Source: Bacteroidales bacterium (GTDB taxonomy: Bacteria > Bacteroidota > Bacteroidia > Bacteroidales > UBA932). From it: a DNA stretch of 64,000 nt. Position numbers and translations under genes: made by a program. The stretch is from the NCBI GenBank assembly GCA_015060445.1, contig SUYL01000042.1:29594-93593 (forward strand), in the 5' to 3' direction. Below are positions 1 through 9,175 of this stretch, piece after piece. The notes under the pieces were generated by a model. The model was not told the origin of the DNA and did no database searches. It saw only the letters and a list, made by a program, of their open reading frames with translations. Position 1 is the stretch's first letter. Every line of letters begins with the position of its first letter.

Positions 1-23
1 CTAACAAATAAAAGCATTGCATT

Positions 24-866
24 ATGTTGTCGCCAAAATTGCAGATAGAAGATGTCCACAATACCCTTGTAGAGGGATTGCGCAAGTTCGTACATTCATG
101 TGGGGCATCAAAGGTATGCCTGGGACTGTCGGGAGGAATAGATTCTGCCGTAGTTGCAGCATTGGCCGTTGAGGCTCTTGGAAAAGAAAATGTGCATGGA
201 TTCCTTATGCCAAGTGAATTTTCAACTGTACACTCGGTGCAGGATGCTGTGGATCTTGCAGACAATCTTGAGATGAGTTATGACATTGTACCCATAGGAA
301 AGATATGGAACAAGTTCATGAAGGAACTCTCTCCTGTCTTTGGTCCCGACAACAAATGGAATGTTGCTGAAGAGAACCTTCAGGCCAGGATAAGGGGAAC
401 CCTCCTTATGGCCTATTCCAATAAATTCGGGGCACTGCTCCTCAATACATCAAACAAGAGTGAGTTGAGCACCGGATACGGCACATTATATGGAGATCTT
501 GCAGGAGCCGCAATGGTAATTGCAGATCTCTATAAATGTGAAGTATATGAACTGGCAAATTACATAAACCGCAACGGTGTTGTAATTCCGGTTTCAACCA
601 TTACAAAAGCCCCTTCTGCAGAGTTGAGGGAAGGGCAGAAAGATACCGACTCGCTCCCCGACTACCCTGTACTGGACGCCATCCTCTATGCAATGCAGGA
701 AGAAGGCAAGACTCCTGAGGAGGTAATTGCACAGGGGGCAGACAAACAAATTGTTGAGAAAATTGTAAGATTGAAAAGAGGTGCATCCTTTAAGGCCGCA
801 CAGATTCCGCCTATATTCAATATAAGCGAAAAGCCGCTTGGCCTCAAGGAGAAATGGTTATTATAA
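24..866 (+). CDS. nadE: NAD synthetase, ammonia-dependent type
   Basis: It catalyses the last step of NAD biosynthesis, ATP-dependent amidation of deamido-NAD in the cytoplasm. The 280-aa protein carries the N-type ATP pyrophosphatase P-loop LSGGIDSA near residues 35-42 and the family stretch NTSNKSELSTGYGTLYGD around residues 140-158. There is no N-terminal glutaminase (nitrilase) domain, so it should use free ammonia or a partner. The ATG is at the left edge of the window, so its promoter cannot be judged. The stop codon overlaps the next start by one base (TAATG), which suggests translational coupling with the membrane microprotein and cotranscription with der. The family call is secure. 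Confidence 0.93.
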   Translation: MLSPKLQIEDVHNTLVEGLRKFVHSCGASKVCLGLSGGIDSAVVAALAVEALGKENVHGFLMPSEFSTVHSVQDAVDLADNLEMSYDIVPIGKIWNKFMKELSPVFGPDNKWNVAEENLQARIRGTLLMAYSNKFGALLLNTSNKSELSTGYGTLYGDLAGAAMVIADLYKCEVYELANYINRNGVVIPVSTITKAPSAELREGQKDTDSLPDYPVLDAILYAMQEEGKTPEEVIAQGADKQIVEKIVRLKRGASFKAAQIPPIFNISEKPLGLKEKWLL

Positions 867-1105
867 TGAAACTGCTTTTATTTACAATTTTTCTGGTGGG
901 GCTCTGTGTAATAGGGCTCTGCTTCAACATCATCTTCAGGAAAGACGGAAAATTCCCCGAGACTGAGATTGAAAACAATAGGGAGATGCGCAAACGGGGT
1001 ATCCAGTGCGCAAAAATGGAAGAGAAGAAACTTTGGGGAAAGAAAAACAGAAAAAATAGTGGAGAGTGCAATTCAGACTGCGGAAGTTGCGGTCTGGGAT
1101 GCTAA
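866..1105 (+). CDS. Small cysteine-rich membrane protein
   Basis: This 79-aa protein has one N-terminal membrane segment (about residues 3-24, rich in L, F, I, C), then a charged Lys/Glu/Asn-rich middle. It ends in a cysteine cluster, [12 protein letters not shown], with CxxxCxxCxxxC spacing. I start it at the ATG at 866, which overlaps the nadE stop by one base and has AAGGAG upstream. A longer in-frame version from 854 adds four residues. The spacing resembles short metal or iron-sulfur ligands, but no function is established here. It lies between nadE and der on the same strand with 14 bp to der, so it is probably in their operon. Similar short single-pass proteins are annotated only as hypothetical membrane or secreted proteins in Bacteroidales. 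Confidence 0.75.
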   Translation: MKLLLFTIFLVGLCVIGLCFNIIFRKDGKFPETEIENNREMRKRGIQCAKMEEKKLWGKKNRKNSGECNSDCGSCGLGC

Positions 1106-1119
1106 AATTGGAGAATAAT

Positions 1120-2433
1120 ATGGGAATTGTAGCAATTGTAGGAAGGCCTAATGTAGGCAAATCAACCCTTTTCAACAGGCTTGTAGGTATGAGGCAGGCC
1201 ATTGTTGATGAAACTGCCGGTGTAACCAGAGACCGCCATTACGGAAAGAGCGAATGGTGCGGCAAAGAGTTCTCTGTTGTAGATACAGGCGGATATACCA
1301 GCAACTCAGATGACATTTTTGAGGGGGAAATCCGCAAACAGGTATCTCTGGCCATTGAAGAGGCAGACGTAATCCTCTTCATGTGCGAGGTTGCAACAGG
1401 CATTACAGACTACGATTCCGAAATTGCTTCAATTCTGCGCCGCTGCAAGAAACCTGTAATCCTTGCCGTAAACAAGGTTGACACAGGAGACAAGATGTAC
1501 GGTGCATACGAGTTCAACGCCCTTGGCCTTGGAGAGCCATTCTGCATTGCTGCGGCAAGCGGCGGCGGAACCGGTGACCTATTGGACAAAATCTGCGAAC
1601 TCCTTCCCGACGACAACAATGTTGTAATTGACCACGAGGATGAGAGCATCCCAAGGATTACAATTGTCGGGAAGCCGAATGTGGGAAAATCCTCAATGAC
1701 AAATGCCCTCCTTGGCGAGGAGAGGAATATTGTAACCAATATTGCAGGAACCACCAGGGATTCAATTGCAACCAGATACAACAAGTTCGGATATGATTTC
1801 ATGCTGGTTGATACTGCAGGACTCAGGAAAAAGACCAAAGTAAAGGAAGACCTTGAGTTCTACTCAGTAATGCGTGCAATACGTTCAATTGAGAACTCAG
1901 ATGTATGTATCCTGATGATAGATGCCCAGGCCGGAGTTGAGGCCCAAGACATGGCAATCTACAATCTCATACAGAAAAACAAGAAAGGTGTTGTAATAGT
2001 TGTAAACAAATGGGATACCATTGAGAAAGACAACAACACCATGAAGAAGTTCAAGGAGGATATCCTTAACAGGATTGCTCCATTTACAGATGTTCCAATC
2101 ATCTTTACATCCGTAATAAACAAGCAGAGGATATTTGATGTACTCAAGGCCGCTACAGAGGTTTATGAGAACTACTCACGCAAGATCCCTACATCACAAC
2201 TCAATGAGGCAATGCTTCCGGAAATTGAGAACTACCCTCCACCTGCATGGAAAGGAAAATATATAAAGATAAAGTATATTACACAGTTGCCAAGCCCAAG
2301 CCCTTCATTTGCGTTCTTCTGTAACCTCCCTCAGTACATAAGGGACCCTTACAAACGCTTTTTGGAGAACAGGCTCCGCGAGCACTTCAACTTTAACGGA
2401 GTTCCTGTGCAGATATTCTTGAGACAAAAATAG
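1120..2433 (+). CDS. der: Ribosome-biogenesis GTPase Der (EngA)
   Basis: Der matures the 50S ribosomal subunit in the cytoplasm. The 437-aa product has two tandem G domains: the first begins at once with GRPNVGKST, and the second starts near residue 180 with [13 protein letters not shown]-type G3 and NKxD-type G4 motifs follow (NKVD, NKWD), and a KH-like C-terminal domain comes last. I chose the ATG at 1120 over an in-frame upstream start at 1066 because GIVAIVGRP is the usual N-terminus and TTGGAGAA lies just upstream. The last 41 bp overlap, on the opposite strand, the end of the large histidine kinase gene. Confidence 0.95.
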   Translation: MGIVAIVGRPNVGKSTLFNRLVGMRQAIVDETAGVTRDRHYGKSEWCGKEFSVVDTGGYTSNSDDIFEGEIRKQVSLAIEEADVILFMCEVATGITDYDSEIASILRRCKKPVILAVNKVDTGDKMYGAYEFNALGLGEPFCIAAASGGGTGDLLDKICELLPDDNNVVIDHEDESIPRITIVGKPNVGKSSMTNALLGEERNIVTNIAGTTRDSIATRYNKFGYDFMLVDTAGLRKKTKVKEDLEFYSVMRAIRSIENSDVCILMIDAQAGVEAQDMAIYNLIQKNKKGVVIVVNKWDTIEKDNNTMKKFKEDILNRIAPFTDVPIIFTSVINKQRIFDVLKAATEVYENYSRKIPTSQLNEAMLPEIENYPPPAWKGKYIKIKYITQLPSPSPSFAFFCNLPQYIRDPYKRFLENRLREHFNFNGVPVQIFLRQK

Positions 2434-5400
2434 GGAGCGTAAACGAGAAGCATGCTCCTCCAAGTTCCGAGCGGTGGTAAGATATCTTGCCGCCGCTTTG
2501 TTCTATAATGTTGCGGCATATTGCAAGACCAAGACCTGTTCCGCTGCTCTTGGTTGTAAAGTTTGGCTTGAACAGTTTGTTCACATCCTCTTCCTTTACA
2601 CCAGGGCCGTTATCATCTATGGCAACAACATATTGCCCGGCCTCCTCTTTGAGCGTAATGCGGATATACCCCCCCTTATCCTCCAAAGCCTGTATTGCAT
2701 TTGAGACAAGATTTACCAGCACACGGATAATCTGCCCCTTGCGTACCTGTACCATACATTCCCTGTGGCAGTAATCATACGCCATCCTTATATTCTCCCT
2801 GGTATCAAAGAAAACCCGCTGGTCATTTATAAGTTCAGCAAGATCCAGCACAGTTGTCTCCTCGTAGTAGAACTTTGCAAAACTCGAGAACTCCGATGCT
2901 GTATTGGAAAGTATCTCTATCTGCTCCAGTATAGAGGTTGCCACCTCTTCAAACTTCTCCTCCCAGCCATCTATTCCACGCTGTTTGAGCCTTATAAGGT
3001 GCTGTATGCTCAAGCGCATAGGGGTAAGGGGATTCTTTATCTCATGGGCAATCTGCCGCGCCATCTCGCTCCATGCCTGTTCCCTCTCTGTCTGGGCAAG
3101 GCGTTGGGTACTTGCCTGAAGGTCATCCACCATTTTGTTGTATGCTCCCACAAGTTCCCCCAGTTCATCCTTGTTCCTGTAATTGATATGCTCTGTCTTC
3201 TTGGAAACATCTATGAGTTTCATTTTACGGCCAATCTCGGCCAATGGCTCCGACAACTGGTTTGCAAGGGCAGTACCGCCAAAAATTGCAGCAAGGAGGA
3301 GCAATATATATACATTTATAATTGCAGCAAGGATAGATGACACATCCCCCACAATGTAGGAACCTTTAGAGAAATACGGAATATTTGCAATGGCTACAAG
3401 AGTACCCTGGGCATTGTATATTGGGGCATAAAGGGAAGAGTAATTGAGTTCTCCCAATTTCTCGTTTGTAATCACCTGCATCCTGTTCTCATAAACCAAC
3501 TGATGGTATGCCTGAGGGTTTATCCTTGAGGCCAGCAGATAGCGGTCGAACAGTTCCGGCTGTGTAGAACGTATCATACGCCCGTGAGGGTCGTACAGGT
3601 TAATTGTGGTTTGGGTATTCTTGGCCAGCATCTCAAGCGACTGGTATACACTGGAGGTATTTATCTGCCTGTAACTCTCCGCATACTTGCACAAATCTGT
3701 AAGGGTTATCTGCACGGTCTGCAGCATCTCCTCCATCATGGCATGGTTGGTATCCCTGTAATAGTTGAGGCAGAACCACACACTGCCAAATCCCATACAT
3801 ATAAGGGAAACCACCAGAGAAACTGTAATAAGGTATGTAATCTTTCTCCTGAATGAATTCTTTGGCAACTTTATCCTCATGCTCCTCCTTCTCCCCAGAC
3901 GCCTTCCACGTATGAAGATTGAGGCAATAGCACTATAGAAGAGCATCAGGTAAGAGAAAGAGACCAGATAATGGAAAACGCTCCTCCTCTCCCTTGTAAT
4001 TATAATAATGTTGTCGTTGTCGGCCCTTGTAACAAAATGGAGATGGTCCTCCTCCTTCACAACTGAAAAGCCATGCGCATAATTGTCGGGATTACAAACC
4101 ATTGGATATACATATGCACCTTTATATATAACCAGACGGTTGTCAATATATTTTGCGTACGAGTACTCCTCCGGCATGTTTACGTTGTCTGAAGGCTTGT
4201 AGTCGAACAATACCGCCGTATGCCCCATCACATCCTTGGTATAGCGCGACTCAAACTCAAGATACATGGTAATTGGACCGGAAACCGCATTGGAATAGGT
4301 AAGGACACCCAAATAACTCACCCTGCCGTTATAATTGTTGAGGAAGAAGAAATTTGACCCTTCAGAAAGGGGCACTCCCGACAACAACAGATCCTGGTAA
4401 TACGCAGAACAATCCACCATCTGCTGCCACTTGCTGTCGAGCAGCATGTCATTAGGGCGGCAGATTGTAATGTTTATCTCATATTTCTGGCTCACCCCTT
4501 TAAGGTACAACTCCTCCATCCTGTTCTGGATGAGACCGTACCTCTCCTGTGGCAACCCCAGCATTGCCCCCACAATAGGGTCCCTGGACAACTTGGCCTC
4601 AATTGACCTCAACTGGAGTTCCAGGCTAATATCCCTCTCCACTGCAAGTTTGTTTGCCCACACCTTGCTGCCGTCTGTCTCCTTCCCAAATCCCAGGTTG
4701 CTCACTATAATTATAGTATAAAGCGATATTGCACAAATGTACCCCATAAGCCACTTGGACTTGAGCAATGAAAACCTACTGACAAACGGGAGCAATGGTA
4801 CAAGCAACTGCAGCGAGAAGAGCAATGCCGTAAAAAGGAGGGCAAAAGAGGCATAGGCCAAAACCGAATACTCATTCAACAACTGTATCCTGTACAACTC
4901 AAGCACAATGCCGGAGTTGCTTATTACAGACCTGAACACATAATTGATGTACAGCACAAGCAGCACAGGCACCACCGCCAGGAAGAATACAATGAACCTC
5001 CTCTTCCATACCCCCCACTGCTTATACTGAAGCACTATCCTCTTCCTCAGCAGATAAATGCCAAGTACCAGCAAGGATACATAAAGGTTATTGAGCAGGA
5101 AATTGCCGAACGATGAAAAAAGCCCCGTATCTGCATACAGGTTAGGTGAAAAAAGTTCTGAATTGAACCTCAGCGACACTGCCAGGCCAAAGCACATTAT
5201 CCTTATTACAGTAAGCCCAATACAATATATTATAAATGCCTTAAAATTGCGCCTGTTAAAATAGAACGAATAGAGCGCAGCACAAAAGAGCATCATTGAG
5301 AGCCATCTCAGGGAAACTGCAGTCCCCCCCTCAACCAGTGCAAAATCATTGTTTACAGAGAAAAGGACACCACCGTCGAGCCCCCGTACAACATCACCCT

Positions 5401-6037
5401 CATCAAATGTTACCGGAGCAATGTCCATCTTCCTCCTAACCCCAAGATTTGGGTTTATCTTGCTGGCCAGGACCGTATTGTTTGAGAGATATTCTGTTTT
5501 AATGAGCAAGCCTGAGATAATCTTCACCTCCCCCCTTCTGTACACCTTTACAACATACCACGCAGAACCCAGATTCACATACTGCTCCTGCTCTGTAAGA
5601 TATGCCAGCGGAGCATTGAAAAGGCTCCTGCTGTTGAGATGGTTTATCCTGTGCCACAAGGTAAGCACATCCACCTCATCATTGGCAACAGGGAACTGGT
5701 TTACCCAAGACTGCAACGTATCCGCATTATAGCGGTACAGCACCATATCTTCCGGAAAATCCTCAAAAGCAAGCCACTGCTGCACCGGAACCTCAAACGC
5801 CCGGGCAACATAATCCCTCAGAATCTGCTGCCTCTCCTGAATCCTCCTCTCCAGCCTTGCAATATCCTTGTCCAACTCTTCTCCCGACGGAACCACAATA
5901 TATGAGAACACGGCAAGCAACAGTGCCAATGTCAACAGCACAGCACTTCTCTGCCTGAGAAGGAATGCCGCGACCTTTGAAAGGCACTGCACAAACCTGG
6001 AAAAAATCCTCTCCGCTCCCAATATAAAATCACTCAT
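2393..6037 (-). CDS. Very large NtrY-like transmembrane histidine kinase
   Basis: The 1214-aa sensor kinase has one N-terminal membrane helix (about 24-46) followed by a short coiled coil, then a block of about six membrane helices (roughly 245-450). A long extracytoplasmic stretch, two more helices near 700 and 735, a second extracytoplasmic sensor and a last helix at about 900-925 follow. Then come HAMP (926-975), HisKA with HEIKNPLTP (phospho-acceptor His at about 998), and HATPase with an N box ([10 protein letters not shown]), DDNGPG and GTGLGL. The HEIKNPLTP form is typical of NtrY/NtrB kinases that pair with NtrC-like regulators. No regulator is adjacent; the NtrC-type protein at 36421 is a plausible partner (inference). 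The gene overlaps rlmH by 8 bp upstream and der by 41 bp convergently. Confidence 0.88.
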   Translation of the reverse strand: MSDFILGAERIFSRFVQCLSKVAAFLLRQRSAVLLTLALLLAVFSYIVVPSGEELDKDIARLERRIQERQQILRDYVARAFEVPVQQWLAFEDFPEDMVLYRYNADTLQSWVNQFPVANDEVDVLTLWHRINHLNSRSLFNAPLAYLTEQEQYVNLGSAWYVVKVYRRGEVKIISGLLIKTEYLSNNTVLASKINPNLGVRRKMDIAPVTFDEGDVVRGLDGGVLFSVNNDFALVEGGTAVSLRWLSMMLFCAALYSFYFNRRNFKAFIIYCIGLTVIRIMCFGLAVSLRFNSELFSPNLYADTGLFSSFGNFLLNNLYVSLLVLGIYLLRKRIVLQYKQWGVWKRRFIVFFLAVVPVLLVLYINYVFRSVISNSGIVLELYRIQLLNEYSVLAYASFALLFTALLFSLQLLVPLLPFVSRFSLLKSKWLMGYICAISLYTIIIVSNLGFGKETDGSKVWANKLAVERDISLELQLRSIEAKLSRDPIVGAMLGLPQERYGLIQNRMEELYLKGVSQKYEINITICRPNDMLLDSKWQQMVDCSAYYQDLLLSGVPLSEGSNFFFLNNYNGRVSYLGVLTYSNAVSGPITMYLEFESRYTKDVMGHTAVLFDYKPSDNVNMPEEYSYAKYIDNRLVIYKGAYVYPMVCNPDNYAHGFSVVKEEDHLHFVTRADNDNIIIITRERRSVFHYLVSFSYLMLFYSAIASIFIRGRRLGRRRSMRIKLPKNSFRRKITYLITVSLVVSLICMGFGSVWFCLNYYRDTNHAMMEEMLQTVQITLTDLCKYAESYRQINTSSVYQSLEMLAKNTQTTINLYDPHGRMIRSTQPELFDRYLLASRINPQAYHQLVYENRMQVITNEKLGELNYSSLYAPIYNAQGTLVAIANIPYFSKGSYIVGDVSSILAAIINVYILLLLAAIFGGTALANQLSEPLAEIGRKMKLIDVSKKTEHINYRNKDELGELVGAYNKMVDDLQASTQRLAQTEREQAWSEMARQIAHEIKNPLTPMRLSIQHLIRLKQRGIDGWEEKFEEVATSILEQIEILSNTASEFSSFAKFYYEETTVLDLAELINDQRVFFDTRENIRMAYDYCHRECMVQVRKGQIIRVLVNLVSNAIQALEDKGGYIRITLKEEAGQYVVAIDDNGPGVKEEDVNKLFKPNFTTKSSGTGLGLAICRNIIEQSGGKISYHRSELGGACFSFTLPIFVSRISAQELR

Positions 6038-6503
6038 GATGATACGGTTCCCCTTTCATTATTGTAAACGCCCTGTAAAGTTGTTCCAAAAATATAACCC
6101 TCACAATCTGGTGTGAAAAGGTCATCCTGGAGAGGGAAATCTTGCCGTTAGCCCTCTCATAAACCCTCTTTGAGAAGCCATACGCCCCTCCAATGACAAA
6201 AACAATATCCTTCCCCTCATAATTCATCTTCTTCTGCAGATGTGACGCCCACTCCAGAGAAGAATATGTGCTTCCCCTCTCATCCAGCAAAATTACATCA
6301 TCTGTATTCCTAATATTCTTGAGAATAAGTTCCCCCTCCTTCTCCTTAATCTGCTCATGGCTCAAGGCCTGAACATTTTTAAGTTCGGGAATCTCCACTC
6401 GGGCATAGTTCACATAATGCCCCAGACGCTTCTCATAAATGGCAATACCCTCACTCACAAAAGGGAAAGCAGTCTTGCCAACCAGCAATAATGTAATCTT
6501 CAT
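6030..6503 (-). CDS. rlmH: 23S rRNA pseudouridine-1915 N3-methyltransferase
   Basis: RlmH is a SPOUT methyltransferase that modifies pseudouridine 1915 of 23S rRNA on assembled 70S ribosomes. The 157-aa product has the typical length and the C-terminal knot motifs: FVIGGAYGFS for SAM binding, then LSRMTFSHQIVRVIFLEQLYRA and KGEPYHHE at the end. The ATG at 6503 is used rather than an extended in-frame start at 6560, because MKITLLLVGK is the usual N-terminus. A Bacteroidota promoter lies directly upstream. The last 8 bp overlap the start of the histidine kinase, so the two genes are probably cotranscribed. Confidence 0.95.
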   Translation of the reverse strand: MKITLLLVGKTAFPFVSEGIAIYEKRLGHYVNYARVEIPELKNVQALSHEQIKEKEGELILKNIRNTDDVILLDERGSTYSSLEWASHLQKKMNYEGKDIVFVIGGAYGFSKRVYERANGKISLSRMTFSHQIVRVIFLEQLYRAFTIMKGEPYHHE

Positions 6504-6508
6504 ACAAA

Positions 6509-6539
6509 CAAAAGTAGGAATATGGCTTGTTTTTTGCAA
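6509..6539 (-). promoter_or_regulatory. Bacteroidota-type promoter for rlmH-histidine kinase
   Basis: Read on the minus strand, TTG (6537-6539) and TACTTTTG (6509-6516) are separated by 20 bases. This fits the Bacteroidota sigma-A pattern (TTTG/TTG, 19-21 bases, TAnnTTTG). The -7 box ends 5 bases before the rlmH ATG, so the transcript leader would be extremely short. Confidence 0.6.
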
Positions 6540-6581
6540 GTTTAATGCCGTTATTTGCACAATAAAATACCCCTTATAAAA

Positions 6582-6974
6582 ATGAAAAGGACAATACTGC
6601 TTCTTGCAATTGCAATACTATCATTAAACTGCTCATTTGCCCAAAAACAGGCAGACGTATTTGTACCCATAGGAAAATACATACAATTGGGAGATGCAGA
6701 AAAACTCTCTGCATGGTTTGCCGGCAATCTGGAACTTGACATTCTGGGCTCAGTAAGCGCCTGCAGCAAAGTTCAGGCAACCCAGATAATGAAGGATTTC
6801 TTTGTAAACTACACCCCAAAATCCTTCTCAATAGTACACAAAAGCGGCAAAGCCCCTTTAACCTACGCCATAGGGAGCCTTAGCGCCGGCGGCGAAAAAT
6901 TCAGAATCACCCTCTTTGTAATGACCGAGGAGAAGGGCAACCAGATACAACAACTGCGAATAGAGAGAGAATAG
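6582..6974 (+). CDS. Secreted DUF4783 protein
   Basis: The 130-aa protein has a cleavable signal peptide (MKRTILLLAIAILSLNCSFAQ, with cleavage after SFA) and a compact NTF2-like fold. It contains phrases typical of DUF4783 such as VFVPIGKYIQLGDAEKLSAWF and LDILG. It should be periplasmic; its molecular role is unknown. I use the ATG at 6582; the in-frame TTG at 6555 would break the signal peptide. In Bacteroides, genes of this family usually lie between rlmH and nadC. Here rlmH is present but nadC is replaced by repeats and a toxin-antitoxin pair, which suggests that the right flank was rearranged (inference). Confidence 0.8.
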   Translation: MKRTILLLAIAILSLNCSFAQKQADVFVPIGKYIQLGDAEKLSAWFAGNLELDILGSVSACSKVQATQIMKDFFVNYTPKSFSIVHKSGKAPLTYAIGSLSAGGEKFRITLFVMTEEKGNQIQQLRIERE

Positions 6975-7011
6975 CCACCGGGCACCGCGGCGGCTTACGG
7001 AGGCTTGCGGA

Positions 7012-7292
7012 GGCACCTTGCATCCACGCTGGAAGGCCATTTTGTGGACAGGCTGCTGCATTTTCCTTCGGCATCCACAAAAGATACCCAATCTGTGGAC
7101 AAAACTCACCTCCTGGCACCTTGCGTCCACGCCAGGCACCCTCTGCGTGGACAGGCGGCTGCATTTTTCCTTCGGCATCCACAAAAGATACCCATTCTGT
7201 GGACAAAAGTCACCTCCCGGCACCTTTCGTCCACACCAGGCACCCCCTGCGTGGACAGACGACTGCATTTTTCCTCTGCGTCCGCAAAAATG
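7012..7292 (+). repeat. Tandem hairpin-bearing repeat, 2.7 units of about 104 bp
   Basis: There are two full units (7012-7114, 7115-7218) and one truncated unit (7219-7292). Each begins GGCACCTT and contains two inverted repeats built on GTCCAC/GTGGAC: GTCCACGC with GCGTGGAC (7125-7132 and 7145-7152 in unit 2), then TCCACA with TGTGGA around AAAGATACCCATTC. Between them lies the conserved GGCTGCATTTTTCCTTCGGC. Units differ mostly outside the stems. The 103/104-bp unit length shifts reading frame from unit to unit, so coding is unlikely. A fourth partial copy lies at 8867-8941, on the far side of the AbiE genes. Confidence 0.85.
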
Positions 7293-7367
7293 TAAAAACA
7301 GACAATAATTGAACAGAAAAGGAATAATTATTTCTTTTATTATTCAAAATATCACTACCTTTATACC

Positions 7368-7994
7368 ATGAATAAGCAATTACAAGAAATAGGAATTATA
7401 CCAATTACAACTTCAATTATTGAATCGTTATATCCAGCACTCAAGTCAGCGGATAAGAAGGTTGTCTGGCTTGAGAAGAATGGATATATTATAAGGTTGA
7501 AGAGAGGGCTCTATGTTGTGAATCCCGAATATTCTGGAAAAATGCTTTCAAGTGAACTGATTGCAAATCATCTTTATGCTCCTTCTTATATCTCCATGTC
7601 TACAGCGTTGAGGTACTACGGCTTGATTCCTGAGGCTGTATATACGCATCAGTCAATGACGGTAAAGCATTCCAGAAGTTTTCAAACTCCTATAGGAATT
7701 TACAACTATAAGTACATTGACAGAGAAGCATTCCCTGTAGGAGTAAGAAGTATACATATGGGCGAATATGCATTCCTGATTGCATCACCCGAAAAGGCTT
7801 TGTGCGACCTGATTGCAAACTCTTCCAAGGTCAATCTGCGATTTTTGAAGGATGTAGAAAACTATCTTAAGCATGACATCCGAATGGATATGGATGAATT
7901 CTATAAGTTTGACGCAACTATTTTTGAAGAGTATATAAAGGTAGGCAAGAAGGCCGATTCCATTGCAACTGTACTAAAGTTTTTGAGACGATGA
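7368..7994 (+). CDS. AbiEi-like antitoxin (type IV toxin-antitoxin regulator)
   Basis: The 208-aa protein has an N-terminal winged helix (about 20-60, ending RLKRGLYVV) and the AbiEi middle region around SELIANHLYAPSYISMSTAL, EYAFLIASPEKALCDLI and NLRFLKDVENYL. AbiEi proteins bind inverted repeats to repress their operon and counter the AbiEii toxin. The ATG at 7368 is used. The stop overlaps the AbiEii start in an ATGA arrangement (4 bp), the usual coupling in these pairs. Bases just upstream include TACCTTTA, one mismatch from a -7 box. The pair sits between repeat copies, as expected of an acquired module. Confidence 0.88.
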   Translation: MNKQLQEIGIIPITTSIIESLYPALKSADKKVVWLEKNGYIIRLKRGLYVVNPEYSGKMLSSELIANHLYAPSYISMSTALRYYGLIPEAVYTHQSMTVKHSRSFQTPIGIYNYKYIDREAFPVGVRSIHMGEYAFLIASPEKALCDLIANSSKVNLRFLKDVENYLKHDIRMDMDEFYKFDATIFEEYIKVGKKADSIATVLKFLRR

Positions 7995-8821
7995 AAAATG
8001 AAATATACAGCAGCATGTTGTCACGCTATGACCTGACAACAGAACAGAATAAGCGGAATGCTATATTTGAAGTAAACCAACAGGTGATTCTTGCAGGTTT
8101 GTATAGTGGTGGATTTTTTGAATCGGCTGCATTCTATGGTGGTACTTGTCTGAGAATCTTTCACGGGTTGCAACGTTTCAGTGAAGATATGGATTTTTCT
8201 CTACTGGCACAGGATAATGCATTTGACTTCAGCAAGTATTTTCAACCTATTGTTGATGCATTCGCATTGGTGGGGCGTGAAGTTGAAATCAAGAAAAAAG
8301 ATAAAAAGAACTTCGATAAGGTTGAGTCTGCCTTCCTTAAGGACAATACCGATGTATATGATGTAATGTTTCAAACAGAGAAGTCTATAAAAATCAAGAT
8401 TGAGGTTGACACTTGCCCTCCTCTGAATTTCAGGACAGAGCAGAAACTTTTGTTGCAACCCAATTCATTTATGACCCGCTGCTTCACTCTGCCTGATTTG
8501 TTTGCCGGCAAGATACACGCCCTGGTGTATCGTGCGTGGAAAAACAGAGTTAAGGGACGCGACTGGTATGACTTTGAGTGGTATGTACGTCATAATGTGC
8601 CGCTTGATTTTGCACATTTGGCCGAGCGTTGCCGTCAATTCAATGACGAAGAGGTTACACCAGAATCATTCAAAGAAAAACTCATGGAGCGTCTTGCAAC
8701 AGCAGACATCAAACAGGTGAAAGCGGATGTCCTGCCATTCGTACGCAATCCCAGGGAATTAGATATCTGGTCAAACGATTATTTCGTACAGTTGGCAGGA
8801 ATGGTTAATTTGTCAACTTGA
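7991..8821 (+). CDS. AbiEii/AbiGii-family nucleotidyltransferase toxin
   Basis: The 276-aa protein has the DUF1814 nucleotidyltransferase signature: FYGGTCLRIFHGLQRFSEDMDFSLL near residues 53-77, with GGT and the catalytic SEDMDF acidic pair. It is followed by KIKIEVD and the late motif LFAGKIHALVYRAWKNRVKGRDWYDFEWY. Members of this family (AbiEii, MenT) modify tRNA or other targets with nucleotides, arrest growth and can give abortive phage resistance. All key motif residues are present, so it is probably active. It is translationally coupled to AbiEi. The target in this organism cannot be told from sequence. Confidence 0.9.
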   Translation: MKNEIYSSMLSRYDLTTEQNKRNAIFEVNQQVILAGLYSGGFFESAAFYGGTCLRIFHGLQRFSEDMDFSLLAQDNAFDFSKYFQPIVDAFALVGREVEIKKKDKKNFDKVESAFLKDNTDVYDVMFQTEKSIKIKIEVDTCPPLNFRTEQKLLLQPNSFMTRCFTLPDLFAGKIHALVYRAWKNRVKGRDWYDFEWYVRHNVPLDFAHLAERCRQFNDEEVTPESFKEKLMERLATADIKQVKADVLPFVRNPRELDIWSNDYFVQLAGMVNLST

Positions 8822-8866
8822 TAATTAGCAATAAATCCGGTTCTCATCGGCTAGGAGGAATGGAGG

Positions 8867-8941
8867 GGACAGGCGGCTGCATTTTCCTTCGGCGTCCACA
8901 AAAGATACCCATTCTGTGGACAAAAGTCACCTTCCGGCACC
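8867..8941 (+). repeat. Partial fourth copy of the hairpin repeat
   Basis: It starts inside the unit at GGACAGGCGGCTGC and runs through CTTCGGCGTCCACAAAAG, TACCCATTCTGTGGAC and GTCACCTTCC to GGCACC. Here the inner hairpin is perfect: GTCCACA and TGTGGAC, 7 bp. It lacks the first part of the unit, which matches the interrupted third unit left of the AbiE genes. The pair therefore looks inserted into, or recombined within, a repeat array. Confidence 0.85.
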
Positions 8942-8971
8942 TCATATATAAACAGGCAACAATACATAAGA

Positions 8972-9000
8972 GAACCCCGAAAGCAGAACTCCCGGGGTTC
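8972..9000. terminator. Inverted repeat, possible terminator after AbiEii
   Basis: GAACCCCG (8972-8979) and CGGGGTTC (8993-9000) form an 8-bp stem with a 13-base loop. No clear T tract follows on either strand, so termination is only a guess. The rest of 8822-9175 holds the repeat remnant, one isolated GTCCACGC half-site at 9153-9160, and no recognisable gene. Confidence 0.4.
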
Positions 9001-9175
9001 GTAAGAACAGTTAAAAATCCAAACTAACTGCACTACAAGAGTAAAACTCTTTCTATATTACCATGTATTTTCTTTAAGCATTTGCGCATACAATAATCAC
9101 CCTAAACAAATGAAGTAAAACTACCACCTATAATTCCAGCAGGATGAAACTGGTCCACGCATTAACTTAGAAACC

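Noticed and set aside
7012-7292. CRISPR array
   Set aside because: Units of about 104 bp are tandem and similar throughout, with no alternation of short repeats and unique spacers, and no cas genes are nearby.
6858-7312. Open reading frames across the repeat array on both strands
   Set aside because: Several frames stay open by chance on both strands, the repeat length (103-104 bp) breaks frame from unit to unit, and conservation follows stems rather than codons.
7012-8941. DnaA boxes or a replication origin
   Set aside because: CATCCACAA in the repeats resembles TTATCCACA at 7 of 9 positions, but the match comes from the hairpin arms, and no dnaA, dnaN or DUE-like region accompanies it.
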